Positions 34,197-42,483 of a stretch of DNA of 64,000 nucleotides are shown here, in pieces; the stretch's first letter is position 1; every line of letters begins with the position of its first letter. This stretch comes from DASQPR01 sp963836785. Its GTDB lineage: Bacteria; Actinomycetota; Actinomycetes; Mycobacteriales; Micromonosporaceae. The translations under genes were made by a program, and so were the position numbers. Location: the NCBI GenBank assembly GCA_963836785.1, contig CAWIKW010000004.1:248001-312000 (forward strand), written 5' to 3'. The notes below the pieces were generated by a model. That model ran no database searches and was not told the DNA's origin. It worked only from the letters and a program-made list of their open reading frames with translations.

Positions 34197-35450
34197 ATGG
34201 CTCGCCGGGATGACGACGATCGGCTCGGCACGGCCCGTGACGAGGCCGAGCGCCTGATCGCCGCGGCACTCGCGGCTGCTTCGTTCGCGAGCCGGCAGGC
34301 GGCCCGCCGCTCGCGCGAGCGTGAGCGCGGCCGTCGCGACGACAGTCTCGGCGATGACCTGGCCGGTCTCGCCGGTGCGGCCACCCGGCTCGTCGGGGGC
34401 TGGTTGGGCGGCTCGGATCGTGACCGCCGCGGCAACGACCGCTATGCCGATCGCTACGACGGGTATGGCCGCCGGAACGATGCCTGGGACACCGACCGGG
34501 GTCGCGCCGGCAATGGCGACCGGCGTACGGCGTCGACGCACCACGTCGCGAACGGCTCCGACGCGTGCTGCTCGTGCCCGGTCTGTCGGGCGATCGACTT
34601 CGTCCGCGACCCGTCACCGGAGTTCGTCGAGCGCGTCGCGACCGGCGCCAGCGACCTCGCGTCCGGGGTGACCTCGATGCTGCGGGCGTTCAGCGATGTG
34701 ACCGGGGTCGGACGCGGTCCGCGCCAACGCCCGGGACGTGTCGACGTTATCGACGACTACCCGCCGCGCTACCCGACCGAGCCGACAATGGCCGAGCCGG
34801 AGCCGATCGGCGAGCCGAGCGTGGACTTGGCCACCGAGGCCCCGGGCGCTAGCGAACCGGCCCACACCGTGCCGCCGACGCCGACGCCGAGCCGGCGGTT
34901 CGGCGCCGACTTCTCGAGCGTGTGGCAGGCGGCCACCCGCGCACCGATGACGGATCCGCCGCGACGCGCGCCACACACGCCGAAGCCGATGGCGAAGAAA
35001 GCCGTCAAGGCTCCGGTCGGCATGCAGTCCGAACCGCCGGCGCCGCCGCGCGCGGCCGGTTCACCGACGAGCGAGAATCCGCCAGCACCGGCGGCCGCAA
35101 AACGCGCGCCGTCGAAGGCGCCGACGAAGTCCACGCCGACGAAGGCCAGCTCCGCAAAGGCCACCAAATCGACCACCGCGTCGCCGCCTAAGGCCACCTC
35201 CGCGAAGGCAACAGCGGCAACCAAGTCCGCGGCAACCAAGTCCGCGGCAACCAAGGCCGCGGTGGCGGCGACAAAGACGACGCCGCGAAAGGCCGCCAGC
35301 GGCACGAAGGCGACCGGTTCCAAGGCCACTGGTGCGAAGGCGACTGGTGCGAAGGCGACCGGTTCTAAGGCGACTGGTGCGAAGGCGACTGGTGCGAAGG
35401 CGACCGGTTCCAAGGCGACACCGCGAACGACCCGGCAACCGCGAGGCTGA
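34197..35450 (+). CDS. DUF5304-like protein with a long lysine/alanine histone-H1-like tail
   Basis: The 417-residue cytoplasmic protein has an Arg/Asp-rich N-terminal helical part, then a conserved cysteine-bearing segment (DACCSCPVCRAIDFVRDPSPE, followed by SDLASGVTSMLRAFSD) that resembles a streptomycete domain family I recall as DUF5304. A Pro-rich linker follows. About 110 C-terminal residues consist of K-A-T/P repeats ending in ATGAK/ATGSK pentapeptides. Such tails bind DNA non-specifically in HupS- and H1-like proteins. It is co-transcribed with the SRPBCC gene (1-base gap). Function unknown; nucleoid association is an inference from the tail only. Confidence 0.8.
   Translation: MARRDDDDRLGTARDEAERLIAAALAAASFASRQAARRSRERERGRRDDSLGDDLAGLAGAATRLVGGWLGGSDRDRRGNDRYADRYDGYGRRNDAWDTDRGRAGNGDRRTASTHHVANGSDACCSCPVCRAIDFVRDPSPEFVERVATGASDLASGVTSMLRAFSDVTGVGRGPRQRPGRVDVIDDYPPRYPTEPTMAEPEPIGEPSVDLATEAPGASEPAHTVPPTPTPSRRFGADFSSVWQAATRAPMTDPPRRAPHTPKPMAKKAVKAPVGMQSEPPAPPRAAGSPTSENPPAPAAAKRAPSKAPTKSTPTKASSAKATKSTTASPPKATSAKATAATKSAATKSAATKAAVAATKTTPRKAASGTKATGSKATGAKATGAKATGSKATGAKATGAKATGSKATPRTTRQPRG
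35300..35424 (+). repeat. 15-base tandem repeat encoding the KATGA/KATGS tail
   Basis: Units such as AAGGCGACTGGTGCG and AAGGCGACCGGTTCC alternate with a 45-base super-period (one KATGS for every two KATGA). The number of units is likely to vary between strains. Confidence 0.85.
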
Positions 35451-35647
35451 CCGGCCGGCGGCATCGACGACGATCGGAGCGCCGCGCCTGGCGTCGGCAG
35501 TTGTCAGTTCGCGGGCGGCGGCACTCGCCGTCCACCAGGCGGACACGCAGCAAGGCCGCAGCGCGTGCCACGGCGAACGGCTAATGTTGCGCGAGCCACC
35601 GTCGCGGTGGCATCTGTATGAAACCGGATCGCGGAAGGAACGCTCGC

Positions 35648-36592
35648 GTGTCGTTGACGATCGGTGTCGATATCGGCGGCACCAAGGTGTTGGGCGGCGT
35701 CGTCGACGACGACGGCAAGATCATCGCCCAGTCGCGCCGTGACACGCCGGCGGCCAGCACGGCCGAGACGCTGGAACGGATCGTCGAAGTCGTGACCGAT
35801 CTGCTCGCCGATCATGACGTCGACTCGGTGGGCATCGGTGCCGCCGGTTGGATCGACGCGGAGCGCTCCACGGTCCGTTTCGCGCCCAATCTCGCGTGGC
35901 GGGACGAGCCGTTGCGCGACGAGCTGCGGACGCGACTGAAGGTGCCGGTCGTGGTGGAGAACGATGCGAACGTGGCGGCCTGGGCCGAATTCCGCTTCGG
36001 CGCCGCGAAGGACGCCGACGACTCAATGGTCATGTTCACGCTCGGCACCGGCATCGGTGGCGGCATCGTGCTCGGCGGCGAATTGGTGCGCGGAGCGCAC
36101 GGGATCGCCGGCGAGATGGGCCACACTCTCGCGGTCAAGGACGGGTATCCGTGCGGCTGCGGCAGTCGCGGCTGCCTCGAGCAGTACGCCAGCGGGAAGG
36201 CGCTCACGCGCTACGCGCGGGAGGCGATCGTGGCCGACGCCAAGGCCGGCGAACGGTTGCTCGCCGACGCCGGGGGAGACCTGGCCAAGCTGAACGGGCA
36301 GCTGATCACGGCGGCTGCGAGAGCAGGCGACCAGATCGCGCTCGATGCGTTCGAGCTGTGCGGTTTCTGGCTGGGCCAGGGCCTGTCGGATATCGCGCAG
36401 ATCCTCGACCCCCAGGTGCTCGTCGTCGGTGGGGGCGTGATCGACGCCGGCGAGTTGCTGCTGGAACCGACCCGCCGGGCGTACGTGGAACGGTTGCCGC
36501 AACGGGCGAAGCTGCCGGTGGCGAACGTGATCGGCGCATCGATGGGCAACACGGCCGGTGTCGTCGGCGCCGCCGATCTCGCACGGCGCTGA
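35648..36592 (+). CDS. glkA: ROK-family glucokinase
   Basis: Phosphorylates glucose to glucose-6-phosphate. The 314-residue protein has the ATP-binding start IGVDIGGTKVLGGVV, the catalytic region VVENDANVAAWAEFRFGA, the sugar-binding GAHGIAGEMGH and the ROK zinc motif CGCGSRGCLEQ. The GTG at 35648 follows GGAAGGA with an 8-base spacer; upstream in-frame ATG at 35618 is rejected for lack of a site. It resembles streptomycete GlkA, which also mediates carbon catabolite repression. A small GCCACC/GGTGGC hairpin (35595-35611) lies in its upstream region. Confidence 0.92.
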   Translation: MSLTIGVDIGGTKVLGGVVDDDGKIIAQSRRDTPAASTAETLERIVEVVTDLLADHDVDSVGIGAAGWIDAERSTVRFAPNLAWRDEPLRDELRTRLKVPVVVENDANVAAWAEFRFGAAKDADDSMVMFTLGTGIGGGIVLGGELVRGAHGIAGEMGHTLAVKDGYPCGCGSRGCLEQYASGKALTRYAREAIVADAKAGERLLADAGGDLAKLNGQLITAAARAGDQIALDAFELCGFWLGQGLSDIAQILDPQVLVVGGGVIDAGELLLEPTRRAYVERLPQRAKLPVANVIGASMGNTAGVVGAADLARR

Positions 36593-36597
36593 CGACG

Positions 36598-37311
36598 ATG
36601 TCGAGCGCCTCGCGCATCCCGTCGCTTCGGGTGCTGACCTACAACGTGCATGGGCTGCGCGACGATCGTCGCGCGCTCGCGTCGGTGGTACGTGAAGCGG
36701 CGCCCGACATCGTGATCGTCCAGGAGGCGCCGCGTCGGTTCCGGTGGCGTACGAAGTGTGCCGCGCTCGCGCACTCGTGGGGCATGGTGTACGCCGCCGG
36801 CGGTCTCCCGGCACTGGGCAACCTGATCGTGACGACGCAGCGGGTCCGGGTCCACCACACCTGGTGCCTTCGTTATCCCCTGACGCCCGGTCGCCATCTG
36901 CGTGGAGCCGCGTTCGCCCGGTGCTCGATTACCGGCTCGGACGGTCACGACCTCAGTTTTGTCGTCGCCGGCACACATCTGGCGACCGACGACGTCGAGC
37001 GACCGCGACAGGCGCGCGCCTTCACCGATGCGGTTCGCTCGATCGCCGACCCGGTCGTTGTCGGGCTCGACGCCAACGAGACGCCCGGGGGACCGTCCTG
37101 GACGATGGTGGCCGACGGCCGCACCGATGCGGCCGACGCATGCGGCGACGACAGGCCGACGTTCCCCGCCGCCCGGCCGAGCCGCCGTCTGGATGCGGTG
37201 TTCGTCGATCCTCGCTGGACGATCACGGCGTACGAGGTGATCACCACGGAGTCCGCGGTCGCCGCGAGCGATCACTTGCCGGTACTGGTCGAGGCACGGC
37301 CGGCGGCTTGA
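36598..37311 (+). CDS. Endonuclease/exonuclease/phosphatase family protein
   Basis: The 237-residue protein has the metal-dependent EEP fold: LTYNVHGLRDD, IVIVQEAP (metal-binding Glu), VVGLDANETPGG, RRLDAVFVDP and the terminal SDHLPVLVE (catalytic His). Members hydrolyse nucleic acid, sphingomyelin or inositol phosphates; the substrate cannot be assigned. ATG at 36598 follows the glkA stop by 5 bases, so the two are co-transcribed. Confidence 0.88.
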   Translation: MSSASRIPSLRVLTYNVHGLRDDRRALASVVREAAPDIVIVQEAPRRFRWRTKCAALAHSWGMVYAAGGLPALGNLIVTTQRVRVHHTWCLRYPLTPGRHLRGAAFARCSITGSDGHDLSFVVAGTHLATDDVERPRQARAFTDAVRSIADPVVVGLDANETPGGPSWTMVADGRTDAADACGDDRPTFPAARPSRRLDAVFVDPRWTITAYEVITTESAVAASDHLPVLVEARPAA

Positions 37312-37422
37312 GATTCTCCGTACCCTCAAATGCCGTTGATCTTGCTCGGTGCTAGGTACCGTATGCCTCGGTAAGTGTGGAATGCCGGTATAGGACAGAT
37401 CCTCGACGAGGAGGCCAACTCC

Positions 37423-37629
37423 ATGCCCGACAAACGCGATATGCACCAGGCGAAGAGTCATCGGAACAGCAAGAACAAGGGTCAGTCGGCCGGACCGGCA
37501 CACGGCAAGGCGCGCGGTCAGGGATCGGCGCCCGGCGGGTCCGGTGCGACGATCGCCATGGAAGACACGCAAGCCATGCCAAACATGACCGGCTCCGCCG
37601 GTGGGAAGAAGAACAAGAGCCGGCGCTGA
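37423..37629 (+). CDS. Small basic hypothetical protein
   Basis: 68 residues, Lys/Asn/Gly-rich and without hydrophobic stretches (HQAKSHRNSKNKGQSAG at the start, GGKKNKSRR at the end), so cytoplasmic and disordered. The start is supported by a near-perfect GAGGAGG (37408-37414) with an 8-base spacer. A TATAGG at 37388-37393 could be its -10 region. It is not recognised as a named family. A hairpin follows downstream. Confidence 0.75.
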   Translation: MPDKRDMHQAKSHRNSKNKGQSAGPAHGKARGQGSAPGGSGATIAMEDTQAMPNMTGSAGGKKNKSRR

Positions 37630-37750
37630 CGTCGGCGCTCCACCGTTCGGCTTCACGTCACCAGCCACACCATGACACCCGGATGCCTGATGGCCCCGGC
37701 TGCGTCGCCATGACCGTCGCGTCGCAATGAATCGGTGAGGACTGGACAAA

Positions 37751-37787
37751 GTCGCCCGCTGCGCACCAAGATGGCGCAGCCGGGCGA
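37751..37787. terminator. Strong hairpin after the small basic protein gene
   Basis: GTCGCCCG-C-TGCGC (37751-37764) pairs with GCGCA-GC-CGGGCGAC (37774-37787). The T tail is weak, so termination efficiency is uncertain. Its presence is a reason to place the start of the next gene at 37804 rather than at the GTG at 37735. Confidence 0.5.
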
Positions 37788-37803
37788 CGACGTTTGGGGC
37801 AGC

Positions 37804-39600
37804 ATGCGGTTGAGCAGCAGGAAGACGAGCGATGGTCGCGGGCGCCACAGTGGCGGGCGCTCGGCGCCGCCCGAGCCGGTGCCGCCAACGACGCTGCAGC
37901 CCACGACACCGCAGCCATCGACACCGCGGTCGCCGGCGAGTTCACCCGCACCGGGGCGGCCGGGTCAGCCGCCAACTCCGCCCGGCCAACCGAGCGAGCC
38001 GGGCCAACCACATCAGCCGGCGCAACCAAATCTTCCGGGGCAACCAAATCGGCCGGGCCAACCAAATCGGCCGGGCCAACCAAATCGGCCGGGCCAACCA
38101 GGCCAACCGGGTCGGCCCGGCCAATCGGCTCCGTCCGGCGCGCCCGGCGAGCCCGGCCGACTCAGCGGGTCGGCGTGGAACGAGGACAGCGGCTCCTGGA
38201 TGAGCGTTGCCTGGAAGAGCACCGAATGGTCCGGCGAGGCCCAGTCGAAGTGGCCGGACGAGACGCCCGTCTACGACCGTGGTGAAACCGTCTGCGTGAT
38301 CGGCGCGGGCGCGAGTGGCCTCGTCGCCATCAAGAACCTTCGCGAGCAGGGGTTCACGGTCGACTGCTTCGAGCGCGAGACGAACGTCGGCGGCGCCTGG
38401 AATTGGCGCCACAGCCGCAGCCCGATCTACGCGAGCACGCACCTGATCTCCTCCAAGCCGTTCACGCAGTTCCCGGACTTCCCGATGCCCGACGAATGGC
38501 CGGACTATCCGAGTCATGCCCAGGTCAACGACTATCTGCAGCGCTATACCGAACACTTCGGGCTCCGCGAGCACATCTGGTTCGGCACCGAGGTCAGCTC
38601 CATCGAGCCGGTCGACGACGGCCGGTGGCTCGTCCGCACTCGACCGAGCGGCGGCGGAGTCGAACGTCTGGCCCGCTATGCGGCCGTCATCGTCGCCAAC
38701 GGCCACAACTGGTCGCCGAAGCTGCCGACGTACGAGGGCATGGACGACTTCCGTGGCGAGATGATCCACGCGTCGTCGTACAAGGAGGCGGCCACGCTGC
38801 GCGGCCGCAAAGTGCTCGTGGTCGGCGGTGGCAACACCGGGTGCGACATCGCGGTCGAGGGCGCACAGAACGCGGCCGTGTGCTGGCACTCGGTCCGTCG
38901 CGGCTACTGGTACGCGCCGAAATTTGTCTTCGGGCGACCGGTCGACCAGGTCAACGACGAAGTCGCGGCCAAACACCTGCCGCTGTGGCTGCGCCAATGG
39001 CTGTTCGCGCGCACGTTGCGGTTGACTGTCGGTGACGTGACGCGGTACGGCCTGCCGAAGCCCGACCACCGCGTCTATGAGACCCACCCGATCGTGAACT
39101 CGCAGTTGCTCTACCAGATCGGCCACGGTGGCGTACGACCCGTCGGCGAGGTGCAACGCTTCGACCGCGACGGCGTGGTGCTCGCCAACGGTGAGCACAT
39201 CGGACCCGACCTGGTCATCTTCGCGACCGGCTACCTGCCTCGCTTCGAGTTCCTCGGACCCGACGTGCTCGACGCCGATGCGGACGGGCGCCCGAAACTG
39301 GCGCTGCACACCTTCGCGCGCCGCCACCCGACACTCGCCGTGGCCGGCATGATCCAACCCGACTCGGGCGTGTTCCCGATCGTGCACTGGCAGACCGTGA
39401 CGATCGCGCGGTGGCTGCGGCTGCGCGAGGCCGACCCGCGCCGGGCCGCCGAGTTCTGGCAGAGCATCGTGGCCACGCCCGACCGGCGCTGGACCGATGC
39501 CCGGGTCAAGGACTCGACGCGGCACTGGTTCGAGATCAGCCACACCGTCTACCTGCGGGCGCTGCAGAATCTGCTGGGCGATCTGGAGGCGGCCCGATGA
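37804..39600 (+). CDS. Flavin-containing monooxygenase with a proline-rich N-terminal extension
   Basis: The first ~115 residues are Pro/Gly/Gln/Ser-rich with GQPNRP repeats. The rest is a class B flavoprotein monooxygenase: FAD site VCVIGAGASGLVAIKNL, FRGEMIHASSYK (FMO/BVMO-type fingerprint), NADPH site VLVVGGGNTGCD and IFATGYLPRFEF. Likely reactions are Baeyer-Villiger or heteroatom oxidation of an unknown substrate. It is coupled by a 4-base overlap to the following hydrolase-fold gene. ATG at 37804 is chosen because of the hairpin just upstream; the frame is open to GTG 37735. Confidence 0.88.
   Translation: MRLSSRKTSDGRGRHSGGRSAPPEPVPPTTLQPTTPQPSTPRSPASSPAPGRPGQPPTPPGQPSEPGQPHQPAQPNLPGQPNRPGQPNRPGQPNRPGQPGQPGRPGQSAPSGAPGEPGRLSGSAWNEDSGSWMSVAWKSTEWSGEAQSKWPDETPVYDRGETVCVIGAGASGLVAIKNLREQGFTVDCFERETNVGGAWNWRHSRSPIYASTHLISSKPFTQFPDFPMPDEWPDYPSHAQVNDYLQRYTEHFGLREHIWFGTEVSSIEPVDDGRWLVRTRPSGGGVERLARYAAVIVANGHNWSPKLPTYEGMDDFRGEMIHASSYKEAATLRGRKVLVVGGGNTGCDIAVEGAQNAAVCWHSVRRGYWYAPKFVFGRPVDQVNDEVAAKHLPLWLRQWLFARTLRLTVGDVTRYGLPKPDHRVYETHPIVNSQLLYQIGHGGVRPVGEVQRFDRDGVVLANGEHIGPDLVIFATGYLPRFEFLGPDVLDADADGRPKLALHTFARRHPTLAVAGMIQPDSGVFPIVHWQTVTIARWLRLREADPRRAAEFWQSIVATPDRRWTDARVKDSTRHWFEISHTVYLRALQNLLGDLEAAR
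38041..38094 (+). repeat. 18-base tandem repeat encoding GQPNRP
   Basis: Three perfect copies of CAACCAAATCGGCCGGGC, with decayed copies on both sides. The unit has more A than its surroundings, which suggests recent local expansion. Confidence 0.88.
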
Positions 39601-40412
39601 GCACGCCGACCGCGACGCGCATCATGCGACCCCGTGAGTGGGCGCACCCGATCCCGGCCGTACGGCGTGAGGTCGTCAGCGCCCGATCGGCCTCCGACGA
39701 GCCCCGGCCGCCGATCCTGTTCGTGCCGGGATACGCGCATGCCGCCTGGGTCTTCGAAGAGCACTGGCTCGAGCACACGGCGCAGCGCGGCTTCCCGGCG
39801 TACGCGATGAGCCTGCGCGGCCACGGCAACAGCACTACGGCCGGCCAGCCGGACCTGCGGGCGTACGTGCACGACGTCGTACAGGTGGCGGCCGGTCTGC
39901 CCCGGCAGGCGGTGCTGGTCGGCCACGGCGCCGGCGCGTTGGTTGTGGCGCACGCACTCGCGCGTTATCCGGCCCGGGCCGGTGTGTTGCTCGCTCCGGT
40001 GTTCGGCGGCTGGCGTACGTTCGGCGGCGCACTGCTCCGCAACCCGCTCGGCACCGTACCGGCGATCTTCGGCGGCCGGCTGCGCCTGCGCCGGGGTCAG
40101 CTGTTCGGCCCGAATCTGCATGCGTCGGCGTCGAAGGTCTACCTGGGCCGTCTCGGCGCGGCGTCATCCCGCGCCCAGTGGCAGTTGCTCGGACGGCACA
40201 AGCCGGAGGCGCCCGTCGGCGACCCGCCGGTGCTCGTCGCCGGCAGTCCGGACGACCGCATCGTGCCGATGTCGTCGCTCAACCGCGTGGCCGCTCACTA
40301 TGGCGGGGCGCCGCTGCTCTTCCCGGGGATTGGCCACGACATGATGCTCGACGCCGGGTGGGCCGAGCCGGTCGACGCGATCATCGACTGGTTGAGCAAA
40401 GCCGAGCGCTGA
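39597..40412 (+). CDS. Alpha/beta-hydrolase fold protein lacking the nucleophile serine
   Basis: The 271-residue protein has the fold's LFVPGYAHAAWVFEEHW oxyanion region, SLRGHGNS, an acid-bearing VLVAGSPDDRIVP and the histidine in FPGIGHDMML. The nucleophile elbow reads VGHGAGALV, with Gly where G-H-S-x-G is expected; one base (GGC for AGC) makes the difference. It may be inactive as an esterase or use other chemistry. It overlaps the monooxygenase stop by 4 bases (ATGA), so the pair probably act on the same compound. Confidence 0.87.
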   Translation: MSTPTATRIMRPREWAHPIPAVRREVVSARSASDEPRPPILFVPGYAHAAWVFEEHWLEHTAQRGFPAYAMSLRGHGNSTTAGQPDLRAYVHDVVQVAAGLPRQAVLVGHGAGALVVAHALARYPARAGVLLAPVFGGWRTFGGALLRNPLGTVPAIFGGRLRLRRGQLFGPNLHASASKVYLGRLGAASSRAQWQLLGRHKPEAPVGDPPVLVAGSPDDRIVPMSSLNRVAAHYGGAPLLFPGIGHDMMLDAGWAEPVDAIIDWLSKAER

Positions 40413-40482
40413 GGTCGCGCGCCAAGGCTGAGGGCTGACAGGCGGACGCTGAGCGCTCACGGGCTCTCACGACCGGCGCCAG

Positions 40483-41424
40483 CTAGACGATGGCGCCGTT
40501 GTCCGGATCGTCGTAGTCGTCCTCATCGCCCGAGCGCAGTCGCGCGATCAGCGCGGCACCGCCCGCGACCAGGCACATCCCGCCCAGGATCTCGGCGAAT
40601 CCGGTGGAGACCGGCAGCAGCGCCGGGTAGATGATCACAGCGATGCCGACGATGATCCCGAGCATGCCGATCACGGTGATGCCGGCGAAGCGGGGCAATG
40701 GTGGCGGCGCCGGTGGGTGGTAGTCCTCGTCGTCGGCCTCGTCGTCGGGCAGGTCACGCCCGAACGTGTCCAGACCGTCGAGCAGTGACGGGCCGGCGTC
40801 GACGTTGTCGTTCCCGTCGCGCACCGACTTCGGCGGCTCGGGTGCCTGCGGCGACCGCGGCGGCGAGGCGAACGGCGCGGCCGACGACGCCATCGGGTCC
40901 GACGACGTCGAGATCGTCGGGTCGGTGGGTGGTGGCCACGTGATCTCCGGGATCGCTCGCGTCGGGTCCGACATCGGGCGCACCGCGCCGTCGCGGTTGT
41001 CGTCTTCGCTCGCCGGCCAGGGCCGGGGGCCGGCGGCCGGCGGCGCGTCGAAGCTCGCCACGATCGACGCCCACGCCGCCTCGAACTCGCTGGTGGAGCG
41101 GGCGGCCGGGGCTGGCGGTGCGTTCAGCCCGTCCGGATCGATCGCGCCTGCGGTGTCCGCGGTCGCCATGTCGAAGAACTCGCGTGCGGTGGTGAGCTCT
41201 CGCCGGTCCACGAACAAACGATCCACCGGCCGCCCGGGAAGCGTGGTCAGACGGGTGATCGGATGTTGATCAGCCGAGGGCTGGAGATAGGCCGCGATCC
41301 CGCGGTTGCCGAGAACGTCGAGCAGATGCTCGCCCACGCGCGGGTCGACGTCGCCAACCACGGCGTATTCGGCCGCGAACAGCCCGTTATTCCGCCGTCC
41401 GTGGCGTGCGCTCCCGCCGGTCAC
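40483..41424 (-). CDS. Hypothetical protein with two C-terminal membrane helices
   Basis: The 313-residue protein has an N-terminal folded region of about 100 residues (AEYAVVGDVDPRVGEHLL, PVDRLFVDRRELTTAREFF) and a long acidic/proline-rich middle. Two hydrophobic helices near the C-terminus (AGITVIGMLGIIVGIAVII and ILGGMCLVAGGAALI) are followed by an acidic tail (GDEDDYDDPDNG). GTG at 41424 is set by GGGGAGGA at 6 bases. No family was recognised. It is divergent from plsC. Confidence 0.85.
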   Translation of the reverse strand: MTGGSARHGRRNNGLFAAEYAVVGDVDPRVGEHLLDVLGNRGIAAYLQPSADQHPITRLTTLPGRPVDRLFVDRRELTTAREFFDMATADTAGAIDPDGLNAPPAPAARSTSEFEAAWASIVASFDAPPAAGPRPWPASEDDNRDGAVRPMSDPTRAIPEITWPPPTDPTISTSSDPMASSAAPFASPPRSPQAPEPPKSVRDGNDNVDAGPSLLDGLDTFGRDLPDDEADDEDYHPPAPPPLPRFAGITVIGMLGIIVGIAVIIYPALLPVSTGFAEILGGMCLVAGGAALIARLRSGDEDDYDDPDNGAIV

Positions 41425-41725
41425 GTCTCGTCCTCCCCGACCTGTGGAACCCACCGCGGCGCGGGCGCCGCGATCATTGCGCCGCGCCGACTTCTGCGCG
41501 GGTAGTTCACCGCGAAAGCGGTCCCCGCATGAATCGTGACACGGCCACGGCGCATGCGGGGAGTGCGATGTGGTGTGGTGCATGGTATTCGTAGGCTGCG
41601 ACCCGAGCAGCCGACGGCGCCATCCGCCGGCCGGACCGATCGGCGGACTAGCTGACCACCCGATCCGGCCAAGGGGCGGCGTGGGACAGCGCGACCAGAC
41701 CGGGCCGGAGCGGGAGAGGGCGAGC
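41425..41725. other. Divergent intergenic region before plsC
   Basis: About 300 bases without a convincing gene. It holds a perfect 9-base inverted repeat, CCCCGCATG (41523-41531) and CATGCGGGG (41553-41561), with a 21-base spacer, and a TAGGCT (41592-41597) that could be the -10 of plsC with a leader of about 120 bases. The inverted repeat may be an operator or a hairpin; no consensus matched. Confidence 0.5.
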
Positions 41726-42457
41726 GTGTTCTATTCGCTGCTGAAGTACGTCGTCCTAGGGCCGATCCTGCGCGCCCTGTTCCGTCCCGACGTGACCGGC
41801 CGCGAGCACGTGCCCGACAGCGGCCCGGCCATCCTCGCCAGCAACCACTTGAGCTTCTGCGACTCGATCTTCATGCCGCTGATGGTGCGGCGAAAAGTCA
41901 CATTCGTGGCGAAAGCGGAGTACTTCACCGGGCACGGCGTCAAAGGACGCCTCATCAAAGCGTTCTTCGTCGGCACCGGCACGATCCCGGTCGACCGGTC
42001 CGGGGGCAAGGCCGCTCAGGTCGCCATGGATACCGGCCTTGCGATCTTGCGCAGCGGTGAACTGTTCGGCATCTACCCCGAGGGCACACGGTCGCCGGAT
42101 GGTCGGCTGTATCGCGGCAAGACCGGGGTGGCCCGGCTGGCCTTGGAGAGCGGTGCCCGGGTCATTCCGGTCGCGATGTTGAACACGGACGAGATCCAGC
42201 CGCCGGGGAAGATCCTTCCGAAGATCAGGCGGGTCCGGATCCGCTTCGGCGAGCCCCTCGACTTCGGCCGTTACGCCGGCATGGCCGGTGACCGGTTCGT
42301 CGAACGCGCCATTACCGACGAGATCATGTACGAACTCATGGAACTGTCCGGTCGCGAGTACGTCGACGTCTACGCCGCCACGCTGAAGGCGGCTCCGGCC
42401 GTACCGGCGGCATCGGTGGTGGTAACGGCGGACCGCACCCCCGCGACCGCGGCCTGA
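41726..42457 (+). CDS. 1-acyl-sn-glycerol-3-phosphate acyltransferase family protein
   Basis: Makes phosphatidic acid or acylates a related lipid at the cytoplasmic membrane face. The 243-residue PlsC-family protein has the catalytic NHLSFCDS (HX4D), GTIPVDRSGG, YPEGTRSPDGRLYRGKTGVARLAL and an IPVAMLNTD segment. GTG at 41726 follows GGGAGAGGG. It matches Rv2182c by position near the exoribonuclease and aroG, and it fits with FadD15 and PimB in a lipid-envelope neighbourhood. Confidence 0.92.
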   Translation: MFYSLLKYVVLGPILRALFRPDVTGREHVPDSGPAILASNHLSFCDSIFMPLMVRRKVTFVAKAEYFTGHGVKGRLIKAFFVGTGTIPVDRSGGKAAQVAMDTGLAILRSGELFGIYPEGTRSPDGRLYRGKTGVARLALESGARVIPVAMLNTDEIQPPGKILPKIRRVRIRFGEPLDFGRYAGMAGDRFVERAITDEIMYELMELSGREYVDVYAATLKAAPAVPAASVVVTADRTPATAA

Positions 42458-42483
42458 CCCGCCGGCAAGCGGCGGAGCGGACG

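Noticed and set aside
35848..36597. Possible N-terminal extension of the EEP-family protein overlapping glkA
   Set aside because: The frame is open upstream but is the shifted reading of glkA; the EEP fold begins right after ATG 36598.
35300..38094. Short tandem repeats considered as a CRISPR array
   Set aside because: Units are 15-18 bases without unique spacers and lie in coding sequence.
42458..42483. Short GC hairpin between plsC and the Crp-type gene as a terminator
   Set aside because: The stem is only about five bases and has no T run on either strand.
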